Positions 33,737 to 43,058 of a stretch of 64,000 bases of DNA are shown here, one piece after another; position 1 is the stretch's first letter; the number at the start of each line of letters is the position of its first letter. The notes under the pieces were generated by a model. That model worked only from the letters and a program-made list of their open reading frames with translations. It was not told the DNA's origin and searched no databases. The DNA lies in contig JACRGY010000104.1 in assembly GCA_016212165.1 (NCBI GenBank), positions 58,574-122,573 on the forward strand, read 5' to 3'. The translations under genes and the position numbers were made by a program. The DNA is from Nitrospirota bacterium (GTDB taxonomy: Bacteria; Nitrospirota; Thermodesulfovibrionia; Thermodesulfovibrionales; UBA1546).

Positions 33737-35350
33737 CTAAAGTTTTTTCCCATTTTCGAGCAGCACAGCCATATCCTTTTTGTCCAATGGCTTCGAAAAC
33801 AGATATCCCTGATAATAATCGCATTTCAACTTTCTCAATTCTTCTAGCTGATTAACCGCTTCGACCCCCTCAGCAATTACCTCCATTTTCATGTTATGAG
33901 CCATTGATATTATTGTTTTAACAATTTCCATTGCCCATTCATTGTCGCACATGGCCTGTATGAAAGATCGGTCTATTTTAAGAGCATCGAGTGGAAACTT
34001 ATGAAGATACCCCAAAGAGGAATAACCTGTTCCAAAATCATCCATATGAACCTTTATATTCAGTTCCTTTAATTTCATGAATACGGCTGCTGCGATTTCA
34101 GGGTTGCGCATGATGACACTTTCAGTACTTTCCAGGTTCAGCTTATCCGGACTAAGCCCGGTTTCGTCCAGGACTTGTTTTATTGTATCTACAATATCGA
34201 GCGTGAACTGCCTTGTTGAGATATTCACGCTTATTGCCAGGCGCGAGAATGAGGGAAACTGCTCATGACATATAAGCATATGTCTGCAAGCTTCGCTGAG
34301 CACCCATCTGCCGATTGGGATTATCAGTCCCGTCTCCTCGGCAACAGGAATAAACTCAGCGGGCGGAATCAACTTTCCCTCCAAACATTTACAGCGCAAG
34401 AGGGCCTCAAATCCCGATAGTTCGTTGGTGTCACAAGAAATAATAGGCTGATAATTCAGGAAAAAATCGTTTTTTTCAACCGCCCGGCGCAAATTGTTTT
34501 CCAGTTTCAGATATGATGTCGCCTCGGTATGCAGGGTTTCATCGAAAATGACATAGCAATCCCTGCCAAGCTCTTTGGCCTTAAACACTGCGGTATCTGC
34601 GTCCCGCAGCATATCTTCGGGCTTCTCATAACCTGTTCTGCTTATGGTTATCCCGATGCTTGCAGTAATATATACTTCACGTTCGGATACGTTTATTGAA
34701 AGTTTGATTATGTTTTGAAGCCGCTTTGCCACGCTTATTACATCCATGATATTCCTGACATCTGACAACAAGATTGCAAACTCGTCTCCTCCGAACCTTG
34801 CAACCGTATCAGGTTCTGCAACTCTCGCGACCGTATCATAGGGGCGTATTTGCTTTTTCAGCCTTCCGGCTATTTCTATCAGGAGTTGGTCTCCAACCCC
34901 ATGGCCCAGGCTATCATTTACATTTTTAAAACGGTCGAGGTCTAAAAAAAGAATAGCAAACATATGGTCTTTTTGCCGGTGTACACGAGAGATTGATGCC
35001 ATTATCTCGTCTAAAAACAATGTCCGGTTAGGCAATTGAGTCAGCACATCATAATGGGTGACTTGTCTCAAGTGCAACTCGGTAGTTTTTTTTATGAGCT
35101 TAGTCCGTTCATTAATAAGATGACTTATTACGGTTAAGATAAATGGGGCCAACAATATTAAGGCATGAAACTTGATACCGTTTTGCTCTATAGATAAAAA
35201 GTGTTGTAAAACTGTGATGGTGAACCCCTGCTCTTGAGTAATGTTATAGATATAAAGACCAAGAATAATCCAGGCAAGGATAACGGTATAGGTTGCCAGC
35301 CTGGATAGTAATCCATATTCCGGAGTCTTTATTTGTGGAATGTCGCTCAA
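33737..35350 (-). CDS. Membrane GGDEF-EAL bifunctional c-di-GMP enzyme
   Basis: A 537-residue protein. Two hydrophobic helices (about 16-33 and 60-80) precede a GGDEF domain with intact FGGDEF (about 186-190) and an EAL domain with intact EALLR (about 313). Key metal residues of EAL (IAEGVEAV, DDFGTGYSSL) are present. Either activity or both may be real. No RxxD inhibitory site precedes GGDEF. A nine-residue near-duplication (DTVARVAEP, then DTVARF) sits just before GGDEF. Start is a TTG at 35350. Confidence 0.88.
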   Translation of the reverse strand: MSDIPQIKTPEYGLLSRLATYTVILAWIILGLYIYNITQEQGFTITVLQHFLSIEQNGIKFHALILLAPFILTVISHLINERTKLIKKTTELHLRQVTHYDVLTQLPNRTLFLDEIMASISRVHRQKDHMFAILFLDLDRFKNVNDSLGHGVGDQLLIEIAGRLKKQIRPYDTVARVAEPDTVARFGGDEFAILLSDVRNIMDVISVAKRLQNIIKLSINVSEREVYITASIGITISRTGYEKPEDMLRDADTAVFKAKELGRDCYVIFDETLHTEATSYLKLENNLRRAVEKNDFFLNYQPIISCDTNELSGFEALLRCKCLEGKLIPPAEFIPVAEETGLIIPIGRWVLSEACRHMLICHEQFPSFSRLAISVNISTRQFTLDIVDTIKQVLDETGLSPDKLNLESTESVIMRNPEIAAAVFMKLKELNIKVHMDDFGTGYSSLGYLHKFPLDALKIDRSFIQAMCDNEWAMEIVKTIISMAHNMKMEVIAEGVEAVNQLEELRKLKCDYYQGYLFSKPLDKKDMAVLLENGKKL

Positions 35351-35465
35351 TATTATCGCTTGCCTTAGTCAGTTTTTTGGGTCTCAGGGTTAGTTGATGT
35401 TCTAGCAGCATAAAATGTGCAGCTAGCATCAGAAAGTAAAACTTCATATTGGCTCATAGCAGTCT

Positions 35466-35675
35466 TTAGACTTTCGGTTGTTGAGTTTCAGTTAATTCCC
35501 TGTACCTGTCTTTAAGCCTGTTCAGATGATATTCTTCCCCCCTGGCAAATTCCTCAAAGAGTTTCTTACTTTCGGGATCCGAAGTATTCATCGCGGCCTT
35601 TTGATAAAAGCCGAATGCTTCGCTTTTGTTCTCAATAGCCATTTTAAAGATGATAAAAAGGTCCTCCCTGTCCAT
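35466..35675 (-). CDS. Miniature rubrerythrin/ferritin-like protein
   Basis: A 69-residue two-helix protein: helix 1 with ENKSEAFGFYQKAA, helix 2 with LFEEFARGEEYHLNRL. That is half of a four-helix di-iron bundle, with one Glu from helix 1 and an ExxH in helix 2. It would have to dimerise to form a ferritin-like iron site. Possible roles are peroxide defence or iron handling. GGGAGGGGG lies upstream. Confidence 0.7.
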   Translation of the reverse strand: MDREDLFIIFKMAIENKSEAFGFYQKAAMNTSDPESKKLFEEFARGEEYHLNRLKDRYRELTETQQPKV

Positions 35676-36033
35676 GCCCCCTCCCTGCCGAACAGATTTT
35701 ACACTATATATCGGCAGCGCAAAGATAAACTTTAATCTAAAAGGGGGTTATTTTCTCTAGGAATATCGAGAAGTTAGGACTAGAAGGTGAAGTCCGCAAG
35801 TTCTTGTTAAGGCTGTGTAGAAATACTATTAAAGTCCCCGCTTCTGCGCTTGCCCGCTTGCAGCCTTCAGCGCTAAACACCTTGTCAAAATAGTCCTTGC
35901 TTTAACAGGCATAGCGTATTATTATTAATTAATTTTTTGCGGGATGATTGATGGAAGAAAAGGAGAGATGTCAAAATGCAAGATTTGACCCCAAAAGCCC
36001 GTAAAAACACTGAAGCCGTGAAAGGAGAATGTT
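35676..36033. other. Gene-poor gap with repeat and IS-like scraps
   Basis: 358 nt without a convincing gene. It holds an octamer-like tract (CGCTTCTG, CGCTTGCC, CGCTTGCAG around 35839-35865) and TGTCAAAATGCAAGATTTGA near 35969, which looks like the end of a decayed insertion sequence. A 17-codon reading frame (35951-36004) crosses the latter and is probably debris. Confidence 0.4.
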
Positions 36034-36261
36034 ATGGAGCGATACAAAAATCTTGGAGGCAGTTCCGGGGTGGCGGCCTACGAAGTTGGAGATGATTCTA
36101 TAAAGGTTCAGTTTGATGATGGGTCTCTTTATCTGTACAACTACCAAAGCGCAGGGAGCAACGATATTGAGCAAATGAAACGGTTGGCTATTGCGGGGAG
36201 GGGGTTGAATAGTTTTATAAGCAGGGTTGTTAAAAAAAGGTATGCCTCAAAACTGAGATAA
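36034..36261 (+). CDS. KTSC-domain-like small protein
   Basis: A 75-residue protein: SSGVAAYEVGDDSIKVQF, a Tyr-rich strand (LYLYNYQSAG) and a C-terminal GRGLNSFISRVVKKRY. This follows the KTSC fold pattern, where the signature residues are partly replaced. KTSC proteins are associated with mobile DNA and nucleic-acid metabolism but are not characterised well. AAAGGAGAATG gives a good ribosome site. Confidence 0.6.
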   Translation: MERYKNLGGSSGVAAYEVGDDSIKVQFDDGSLYLYNYQSAGSNDIEQMKRLAIAGRGLNSFISRVVKKRYASKLR

Positions 36262-36338
36262 ACATTATCTTTCTGAGGTGCCTGCTGAGGAAGTCAAAAT
36301 CTAATTATCTACAAACACATGATTAATGATTGCTAACA

Positions 36339-36800
36339 ATGGAAAATTTAAATCTTAAAATATATTTTGAAGAACCTAAAAAGTTTGAGATACAAAATAT
36401 TAAGCCGCTTTCGGGGATTATAGGGCTATATTTTATTTTTTTAACAAACACACAAATTCCCTACCCGTTTGCTACTTCAAAACTTGTCTACATAGGTATG
36501 AGTGAAAAGAGAACAAACAGTATCGGAAGTCGGTTAATGGGTCATTTTGATGGTCAGTCCGGCAACATCGGGTTAACTAGCTATAGGAAAGTTGAACAAT
36601 TGAATTTTACTTATTTAAATTTTGAAATGCTAAAAACAGTCTGGAAATACAGAATAGAAGACTTGGAAAGCTATTTCATTCTCGATTTTGTGAAACAATA
36701 TGGAGTATATCCAATTTGCAACAATAAAACGGGCTTTGAAATTTTAGAGTTAAATCTTGCAGTAAGCCTTGAAATTGACTGGAGTTATTTTAAAAAATAA
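36339..36800 (+). CDS. GIY-YIG-like nuclease, first gene of an accessory cassette
   Basis: A 153-residue protein with the GIY-YIG layout: GIIGLYFIFL (first strand), KLVYIGMSEK (second strand), R at SIGSRLMGHF, and a Glu/Asn pair further on (EDLESYFILDF and YPICNNKTG). These match the usual Tyr/Tyr-Gly/Arg/Glu/Asn positions. I start at ATG 36339 rather than the TTG at 36330. It is very AT-rich, precedes two co-directional genes by 6 nt, and is likely the effector nuclease of the cassette. Function is inferred. Confidence 0.65.
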   Translation: MENLNLKIYFEEPKKFEIQNIKPLSGIIGLYFIFLTNTQIPYPFATSKLVYIGMSEKRTNSIGSRLMGHFDGQSGNIGLTSYRKVEQLNFTYLNFEMLKTVWKYRIEDLESYFILDFVKQYGVYPICNNKTGFEILELNLAVSLEIDWSYFKK

Positions 36801-36806
36801 AGACTT

Positions 36807-36998
36807 ATGGATAATCAAGTAAAAAGTGGAAAAGAAATCCTTGATGATTTTTTTGGCAACATTACGAACTTGCCAGGTGTGGACAGAGAAATTGCCGAAA
36901 AAATTCTCGAATTATACAAGGCAGGGAAACTGACGAGTACAAACATAGCTAATGCGCTTGTAACATTAAGGGAAGAAAATGCCAGCGGTAAAAATTAA
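36807..36998 (+). CDS. Small helical protein of the accessory cassette
   Basis: A 63-residue, mostly helical, acidic protein (SGKEILDDFFGNI, VDREIAEKILELYKAGKL). Its stop lies 20 nt inside the following ATPase gene, so the two are translationally coupled. I do not recognise a family. Its position between nuclease and ATPase suggests an adaptor or regulator. Confidence 0.6.
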   Translation: MDNQVKSGKEILDDFFGNITNLPGVDREIAEKILELYKAGKLTSTNIANALVTLREENASGKN

Positions 36999-39408
36999 AA
37001 ATATTCATATACAGGGATTAAGGGGTGTAAAAGATGAACTAGTACTGCCTTTGGAGGAAAAATCCATTGTTCTTTATGGCGACAATGGTACAGGCAAAAG
37101 CAGCATCACAGATTCCATAGAGTGGTTTTACTACGGCAAAATTGCACATTTATCAGGCGAAGAAATCGGCAAATTAGGCTTAGAAGCTTTGCGAAATATT
37201 TCGTTGCCAGACGATAAAAAGGGTTCATTGGAAATAAAATATTCAAATAGTAGCTTAAATTGTTCTAAAAATATTGAAATTAAAAAAGGGATACTCAAAA
37301 CTGATTCTACCAATAAAAATACTTCATTCGTTGAATTCATCAAAGCATCGCAAAGGGAAAGACTGATCCTGCACTATGCCGAGCTAGTCAATTTCATTTT
37401 AAGCACCAAAACAGAAAAATTAGCAAATGTATCTGAGATTATTGGTTTTTCGGAAGTAACCAGTACGAGAACAGTTTTGAAGAAAGCACTGAATGACTTG
37501 GCGAGAGAATTGAAAAATAAAAACCTTGACGGCACTATTAATATTCAACAGGGTAATCTTTTGAAGCAACTTAACCAAAACATTACATCGGAGCCGCATT
37601 TCATCAATGCGATAAACGAACTAATTTCGCCGCTAAAACTTGGCAAGAAGATCGAAAAATTCTCAGATATTAACGCTATTATTATGGCGATCAAAAAACC
37701 AACTGATAATACAATAATAGAACAGCAGAGTTTTTATTCAGGAATCAGAGACCATGTCGGAAAATTGAAACTGAAAATTGATTCATTTGATGAAGCATAC
37801 AGGGAATACGAAACCCAATATAATAAGCTTTCTGGTGATGCAGACAACCTAAAAAAGATTATTCTTAACGATCTTCTCGGTGCTGGAGAAAAAATATTAA
37901 AGGAAGGTCATTACACAGATAGTAGTTGTCCTCTATGCTTGCAGCCTAAAGACAGTAAATATCTCCTCAAAGAGATACAAGAAAGAATAGATGACATTAA
38001 GAAAGTAAGGGCTGAACAGAAAAAATTATCAGATATTAAGACTCAATTCGAAGCCACAATAAAAGAAGTTGCTTATGATGTTAATGGACTATTGAAGAAT
38101 AAGTATTTTATTGACCCGAGTAATGCGAAGTTAAAAGCTAAAGTTGAAATTGTCAAAAATGCCTTGTCGAAATATTCTCAAGAATTAATTGTTGATATTG
38201 CAGCCGACAAAAAGATAAAAACTTCAGCAGAGCTAAAGATAAAGCCAAACTCGCTTAATGAAGTTGAGGCAATTTGTAGTCAGAAATATGATCAGCTTAA
38301 ATCACAGATAAAAGATGATAAGGCAACAGATATTGTCGTAAAGATTGAACTGTCGAAATCGGCTTATTCGCAGATTGAGGCTCTAAAAAAAGAAAAAGAA
38401 TTAATTGAGGAACAAAAAGCCACTTTTGAAATTATTTATGCAGATTTTGTAAAGAAGCAAAAAGAGGGACTTGAATCATTCATCAATAATTTTTCAGGCA
38501 TAATTAATGAATATTATCAATTCATGAATCCTGAAGAGCAGATAAAAGAGATAAAGCTGAAAACCATAGAAAATGAAGATGAACTAGTCGGTTTGACAGT
38601 AAGCTTTAAATATTATGATTCTGAGGTCTCTCCACCCCACAAATATTTTAGTGAGTCTCATCTTAATTGTTTCGGATTAGCTTTTTTCCTCGCATCCGTG
38701 AGGGCATTTAACAAAGAGAATAAATTCATCTTGATGGATGATGTGATATCAAGTTTCGATGCAAACCATAGAAAGAGATTCGCTGATCTTTTGATTGAAA
38801 AATTTGCAGAGTATCAAATTATTTTGCTGACACATGAAAAACAGTGGTTTGATTATGTAAAGTCTGTTGTGCAAAATAAAAACTGGCAAATAAGCGAAAT
38901 TAAATGGAGCGAAGCTAAAGGAGCTCATCTTGAGGAAAGCGCTGGCAGCCTTCGTCAAAGAATAGAATATAAAATAACAAATAATGTAGATGACGACTTA
39001 GGTAATAATATAAGAGTTTATCTTGAGCATATATTGAAAAATATAGCTTCCACTTTGAAGGTCAAAGTTGAATTTCAATTCAACGATAAAAACGAAGATA
39101 GGATGTGTCATGAGTTACTTTCTGAGTTAAAAGGAAAAGCAGCTAAATCAAGCACAGATTTCACTGTTTATTCACCTTTGTTCGGTAGAACGTTAGCCTC
39201 AACATTTATAGCCAATAAAGATTCTCATGACAGTTCATTTAACCCGAGCATGGGTGATTTAAAGGCTTTGTGGAAAGACGCTCAAGATATTGAAAATCTA
39301 TTTTATTGTGTTACATGTCAAAAATTCGTTTCGCTAAAATATTATGATGAAGGCAATAAAAAAGTGAAATGCAAGTGTGGCGCTAAAGAATATTCATGGA
39401 AAAAATGA
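36979..39408 (+). CDS. SMC/Rad50-like ATPase with zinc hook and C-terminal zinc ribbon
   Basis: An 809-residue protein. N-terminal ATPase half with KIKNIHIQGLRGVKDEL and Walker A GDNGTGKSS (about 34-42). Coiled coils surround a CPLC hook (C317, C320), as in Rad50. The second ATPase half has Walker B FILMDDVISSFD (D587-D588) and LLTHEK. A C-terminal extension of about 200 residues ends in a four-cysteine ribbon (CVTC...CKCG). The layout fits DNA-sensing ATPases of anti-phage systems. It is AT-rich against the chromosome. RloC anticodon nucleases share the hook, but I see no matching nuclease tail. Confidence 0.8.
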   Translation: MPAVKIKNIHIQGLRGVKDELVLPLEEKSIVLYGDNGTGKSSITDSIEWFYYGKIAHLSGEEIGKLGLEALRNISLPDDKKGSLEIKYSNSSLNCSKNIEIKKGILKTDSTNKNTSFVEFIKASQRERLILHYAELVNFILSTKTEKLANVSEIIGFSEVTSTRTVLKKALNDLARELKNKNLDGTINIQQGNLLKQLNQNITSEPHFINAINELISPLKLGKKIEKFSDINAIIMAIKKPTDNTIIEQQSFYSGIRDHVGKLKLKIDSFDEAYREYETQYNKLSGDADNLKKIILNDLLGAGEKILKEGHYTDSSCPLCLQPKDSKYLLKEIQERIDDIKKVRAEQKKLSDIKTQFEATIKEVAYDVNGLLKNKYFIDPSNAKLKAKVEIVKNALSKYSQELIVDIAADKKIKTSAELKIKPNSLNEVEAICSQKYDQLKSQIKDDKATDIVVKIELSKSAYSQIEALKKEKELIEEQKATFEIIYADFVKKQKEGLESFINNFSGIINEYYQFMNPEEQIKEIKLKTIENEDELVGLTVSFKYYDSEVSPPHKYFSESHLNCFGLAFFLASVRAFNKENKFILMDDVISSFDANHRKRFADLLIEKFAEYQIILLTHEKQWFDYVKSVVQNKNWQISEIKWSEAKGAHLEESAGSLRQRIEYKITNNVDDDLGNNIRVYLEHILKNIASTLKVKVEFQFNDKNEDRMCHELLSELKGKAAKSSTDFTVYSPLFGRTLASTFIANKDSHDSSFNPSMGDLKALWKDAQDIENLFYCVTCQKFVSLKYYDEGNKKVKCKCGAKEYSWKK

Positions 39409-39494
39409 AGTGAGAGGAAAAATAAATAGGAAAGGAAAAATAAATAGGGACAGCGACCGGTTTTTCACAAGCGAGCAAAATTGCAAGAGAGGAA

Positions 39495-39518
39495 GTGTGC
39501 AAGTGAGCAAGTTTGCAA
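39495..39518 (+). repeat. Octamer tandem repeat downstream of the ATPase
   Basis: GTGTGCAA, GTGAGCAA, GTTTGCAA. Just before it, GGAAAAATAAATAGG occurs twice (39416-39430 and 39434-39448). Together they mark the right edge of the AT-rich cassette. Confidence 0.6.
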
Positions 39519-39581
39519 GCGTGGTCGCCTCAGGCGACTCTACGCTGCGCTTCGAAAAGCGCAGCGGGCAGAATTAAATCC

Positions 39582-40763
39582 TTAGTTTGCTGGTGAGGTT
39601 TTGCGGCGCGGTGATATAACTTGCTCCTGCAGAAACTTTTTCCAGTTCATGATGAGAATATTCCCAAGCCTGTAAGGCTCATCAGTATTGCAAATAACAT
39701 GACACGGCACACCCGGATAGTCTTCCTGAAAAGACTTTAATCCGGTAAGCTGCGAGGTGGTAATTGTCTTAGACCACTTTATTTCATAAGCGCCTGTAAG
39801 CTTTCCTGACTGTTCTATTATCAAGTCTACCTCTGTTCCTGTGTTTGTCCGCCAGTAGTATGGCTTGATCATCTTCTGTGACGTCTTTATCCCTTTTATG
39901 GTTTCGATAATAATAAACTGCTCGAATAATCTTCCAAGGAGATAAGGGTCTGAAATGGCATGGTCATAACGGTTAATGATGTTCGTAACGCCATTGTCGA
40001 ACAAGTAGAATTTGGGATGTCCTGAGAGGCGTTTTCGCACGCTCTTTCTCCACGGCTCCAGACGAAAACCGATAAGGGTGTCAACGAGGATTTCATAATA
40101 TGTCTTGACAGTCATGACAGCCTGCTGGCATTCACGTGCAACTGTCGAATAGTTAACGATCTCTCCAAACTGGCTGGCTGCCATATCGAGAAACCTTGAA
40201 AAAGCGCCTATCTGCCGGACAATGCCCTCGGCCTGAATCTCTTCGCGCAGATAGATATCAACATATGCGTTCAGAAGGTCAATCTTGTCGGTCTCTTTTT
40301 CAGCAAGAAAAACAGGAGGAAGCGACCCAAAACTCAGAAAATGCGTAAGCCCGGCCTTCTCAGAGACTTCATTCCACATAAAAGGGAAAAGAAATCGTTG
40401 CACTGCCCGTCCACCGAGGAGATTTGCATATCCGCGTTTGAGTTTTCTTGCGCTGGAACCGGACATAATAAAATGCAGTGATGTGCTGTCAATAAGATGC
40501 TGAACTTCATTCAAAAGTTCAGGGACGCGCTGTATCTCGTCTATAAAGACATGCTTGATGTTTTTCTTTTTCTCCATGATTTCTTTCCTCTGAAGTGAGG
40601 GGTCTTTTGAATACTTAAAGAACTGATCGCTCAGCAGAAGGTTGATCTTATAAACCTTGTCCTTAAAAAGACTGTTGATAAGGGTGGTCTTCCCTGATTG
40701 GCGGGGACCAAACAGGAAGAATGATTTGTCCAAAGGCAGCTTCTGGCTTCTATCAATCATCAT
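39582..40763 (-). CDS. AAA ATPase with DUF4143 domain
   Basis: A 393-residue protein of the AAA_14/DUF4143 group. Walker A FGPRQSGKTT, Walker B HVFIDEIQRVPELL, sensor-like HFIMSGSSARKL, then a C-terminal nuclease-fold domain with TGTEVDLIIEQ and GAYEIKWSK (D/E-x-K pattern). These ATPases are common in accessory regions and are often variable between strains. Function is unproven; roles in defence or DNA metabolism have been proposed. It stands alone, convergent to the zinc-hook ATPase. Confidence 0.85.
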   Translation of the reverse strand: MMIDRSQKLPLDKSFFLFGPRQSGKTTLINSLFKDKVYKINLLLSDQFFKYSKDPSLQRKEIMEKKKNIKHVFIDEIQRVPELLNEVQHLIDSTSLHFIMSGSSARKLKRGYANLLGGRAVQRFLFPFMWNEVSEKAGLTHFLSFGSLPPVFLAEKETDKIDLLNAYVDIYLREEIQAEGIVRQIGAFSRFLDMAASQFGEIVNYSTVARECQQAVMTVKTYYEILVDTLIGFRLEPWRKSVRKRLSGHPKFYLFDNGVTNIINRYDHAISDPYLLGRLFEQFIIIETIKGIKTSQKMIKPYYWRTNTGTEVDLIIEQSGKLTGAYEIKWSKTITTSQLTGLKSFQEDYPGVPCHVICNTDEPYRLGNILIMNWKKFLQEQVISPRRKTSPAN

Positions 40764-40849
40764 GTAAAAGTGTATTACATTTTTACAGCGATGTCAAGAT
40801 GGCTTGGTGAAGTTTAAGTCTAACGGGGTAAAGAACCGGAAAGTTTAAC

Positions 40850-41890
40850 TTACGGAAACAAGGCTATTGTCTCAATGCCGGTTGTCTCTTTGAAGCCCAT
40901 CATCAGGTTCATGTTGTGCACGGCCTGTCCTGCTGCGCCTTTCATGAGGTTGTCTATGGCAGTAACTATGATGAGGGTGTTTGTCCTGTTATTCACAGTA
41001 AGTCCGATGTCACAGAGATTGCTTCCGCGGACGTTTTTCACATTCGGGTATTTGCCTTCCGCAAGCACTCTTACAAACGGCTCTTTCTGATAAAGCTTTT
41101 TATATGTGCCGAGGACTTTTTTAGTTTCGATGTTCTTTTTAAGTCTTGCATAGATGGTTGAGAGTATTCCCCTGTCATAAGGCCCAAGATGTGGAGTGAA
41201 ATCAACCGTAATATTTTTATTGGCAACAGCGGAAAGTTCCTGTTCTATCTCAGGCGTATGCCTGTGCACAGCAACTGAATATGCCCTGAACCCCTCATTT
41301 ACCTCGCAATATGAAAATGCAGTCTCGCCTTTTCTGCCTGCTCCAGTTGTTCCGGAGGTTGAATCTATGATAATGGAATCAGTGTCTATGAGCTTATTTT
41401 TCAATGCGGGATAAAGCCCGAGTATTGCGCCTGTAGGGTAGCAGCCCGGATTTGCTATAAGAGATGACTTCCCAATCTTATTTCTGTACAGCTCAGGCAG
41501 CCCGTAAACAGCTTTTCTCAGAGTTCCCTTGTACTTATGGGATGCCTTGTACCATTCTTCATATATCTCAGGGGAGCGGAGCCTGTAATCTGCGGAGAGG
41601 TCTATTATCTTTTTTCTGTTTCTGAAGAAAAAATCCACTGCCTCCTGGGACTCTGCATGGGGCAGGGCCATAAAAAACAGGTCAGCCCTGTTGAGCAGTT
41701 TCTCTTTTTTTAGCGGCTCGTATACAAGATTGGAATGATTGTTAAGGTGCGGGAATAAATCACTGACAGGCTTTCCTGCTGATCTTTCTGAGGTAACAGC
41801 AGTTATTCTGACAAAAGGGTGCTTTGAAAGGAGGCGAATAAGCTCGCCTCCTGCATATCCACTGCCGCCGCATATAGCTGCTTTTAACAT
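40850..41890 (-). CDS. argC: N-acetyl-gamma-glutamyl-phosphate reductase
   Basis: A 346-residue enzyme: NADP-binding GGSGYAGGELIRLL, the catalytic cysteine in ANPGCYPTGA, and the HRHTPEIEQEL motif. It catalyses the third step of arginine synthesis. It follows rpsI on the same strand after 59 nt containing a heptamer repeat, and is probably part of the rplM-rpsI transcript. argB is 7 kb away. Confidence 0.95.
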   Translation of the reverse strand: MLKAAICGGSGYAGGELIRLLSKHPFVRITAVTSERSAGKPVSDLFPHLNNHSNLVYEPLKKEKLLNRADLFFMALPHAESQEAVDFFFRNRKKIIDLSADYRLRSPEIYEEWYKASHKYKGTLRKAVYGLPELYRNKIGKSSLIANPGCYPTGAILGLYPALKNKLIDTDSIIIDSTSGTTGAGRKGETAFSYCEVNEGFRAYSVAVHRHTPEIEQELSAVANKNITVDFTPHLGPYDRGILSTIYARLKKNIETKKVLGTYKKLYQKEPFVRVLAEGKYPNVKNVRGSNLCDIGLTVNNRTNTLIIVTAIDNLMKGAAGQAVHNMNLMMGFKETTGIETIALFP

Positions 41891-41915
41891 TTTTTCGATA
41901 AGTAAATATTTAACT

Positions 41916-41946
41916 GCTGACGGCTGTTAGCTGACAGCTGTTAGCT
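41916..41946 (+). repeat. Heptamer repeat between rpsI and argC
   Basis: Units GCTGACG, GCTGTTA, GCTGACA, GCTGTTA, GCT. Adjacent to the rpsI stop. Confidence 0.7.
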
Positions 41947-41949
41947 AAA

Positions 41950-42342
41950 TTATCTCTTCGAGAACTGGAATCTCTTTCTTGCGCCCTTCTGGCCGTACTT
42001 CTTTCTCTCTTTTTCTCTCGGGTCTCTTGTTAAAAAACCTTCTTTTTTAAGTTTCAGCCTGAGGTCACTATCTATGGAAACGAGCGCCCTTGAGATGCCA
42101 TGCCTTAGTGCGCCTGCCTGGCCGGTTGGCCCGCCGCCTATAACCTTTGCGCTTATGTTGTATTTGCCTGACATACCCGCAAGTTCCAGTGGCTGCCTTA
42201 TCATCATCTGCAGAGTTTCACGGGGGAAATATGCGGCAAGAGATTTTTCGTTGACAAGTATCTGCCCGCTGCCCGGAGACATATTCACCCTTGCAATAGA
42301 TGTCTTTCTTCTGCCTGTGGCGCTATATTTGATTTCAGCCAT
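41950..42342 (-). CDS. rpsI: 30S ribosomal protein S9
   Basis: A 130-residue S9 protein: [11 protein letters not shown], the [19 protein letters not shown] block and the conserved basic tail ending QFSKR, which reaches the P-site tRNA. Its ATG follows the rplM TAA directly; the AAGGAG Shine-Dalgarno lies in the last codons of rplM. Confidence 0.97.
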   Translation of the reverse strand: MAEIKYSATGRRKTSIARVNMSPGSGQILVNEKSLAAYFPRETLQMMIRQPLELAGMSGKYNISAKVIGGGPTGQAGALRHGISRALVSIDSDLRLKLKKEGFLTRDPREKERKKYGQKGARKRFQFSKR

Positions 42343-42780
42343 TTAAAACTCCTTATATTGTAAAATTTCTGGTTTCTGGGCCATATGCGGGTGTTCGTTT
42401 CCTCTGTATACCTTGAGCTTCTTCAACATTGCCCTTCCGAGCCTGGTCTTTGGAAGCATTCCCCATACAGCATCTGTTATAACCTTGTCAGGTTCTTTGG
42501 CAAGCCGTTCCTTGAGAGGTTTGGCCTTTATGCCGCCGGGATAGCCTGAGTGATGATAATAAATCTTGTCATCGAGTTTTTTGCCTGTAACCCTGACCTT
42601 CTCGGCATTCACGACTACAACAAAATCGCCTGTATCAACATTTGGGGTGAACACAGCTTTATTTTTACCGCGCAGATGTACGGCAATCTTTACAGCAAGC
42701 CTTCCAAGGATTGCGTCCCTGGCATCTACAACGTACCACTTATGTTCAGTATCAGTTTTTTTAGCAAATTGGGTTTTCAT
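42343..42780 (-). CDS. rplM: 50S ribosomal protein L13
   Basis: A 145-residue L13: [19 protein letters not shown], the [19 protein letters not shown] region and [18 protein letters not shown] start at 42780 ([12 protein letters not shown]) with GAAGG upstream; a longer frame to 42825 adds an unconserved leader. First gene of rplM-rpsI(-argC). Confidence 0.96.
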   Translation of the reverse strand: MKTQFAKKTDTEHKWYVVDARDAILGRLAVKIAVHLRGKNKAVFTPNVDTGDFVVVVNAEKVRVTGKKLDDKIYYHHSGYPGGIKAKPLKERLAKEPDKVITDAVWGMLPKTRLGRAMLKKLKVYRGNEHPHMAQKPEILQYKEF

Positions 42781-42842
42781 CCCTTCACCTTCCCTTGAGA
42801 TTTCCTCGTAAAGATTGATCCGCATGAGCGGAAAGAGTAATC

Positions 42843-42872
42843 ATAATAATAGAAATGCCCATGAATTGTCAA
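42843..42872 (-). promoter_or_regulatory. Promoter of the rplM-rpsI operon
   Basis: Read on the minus strand: TTGACA (42872-42867), 18-nt spacer, TATTAT (42848-42843). It is near consensus, as expected for a ribosomal-protein operon. Confidence 0.7.
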
Positions 42873-43016
42873 TATCAGCGCTGCTAAGTTTTAAAATCCG
42901 GACAGATGATATTACTTTAAACATCAGGCCAAATGCAGAAGATTGCTCTTGTTATAAACCGGTTATCAGCCTGTCATTACAGAATTTAAAGGGTATATTA
43001 AGGCTATGACTGTTAA

Positions 43017-43046
43017 TTGACACTCTTTGTCCATATATGATATTTT
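43017..43046 (+). promoter_or_regulatory. Possible promoter of the TPR gene
   Basis: TTGACA (43017-43022), 18-nt spacer, TATTTT (43041-43046). The ATG at 43059 is only 12 nt further, leaving a very short leader. Confidence 0.45.
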
Positions 43047-43058
43047 TAATATAGGAAT

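Noticed and set aside
35951..36004. 17-codon reading frame after GATGATTG
   Set aside because: No similarity, and it runs across IS-like debris; not a credible gene.
36979..39408. RloC-type anticodon nuclease
   Set aside because: The zinc hook fits, but the C-terminal part ends in a zinc ribbon and I cannot see the Arg/Glu/His nuclease set of PrrC/RloC.
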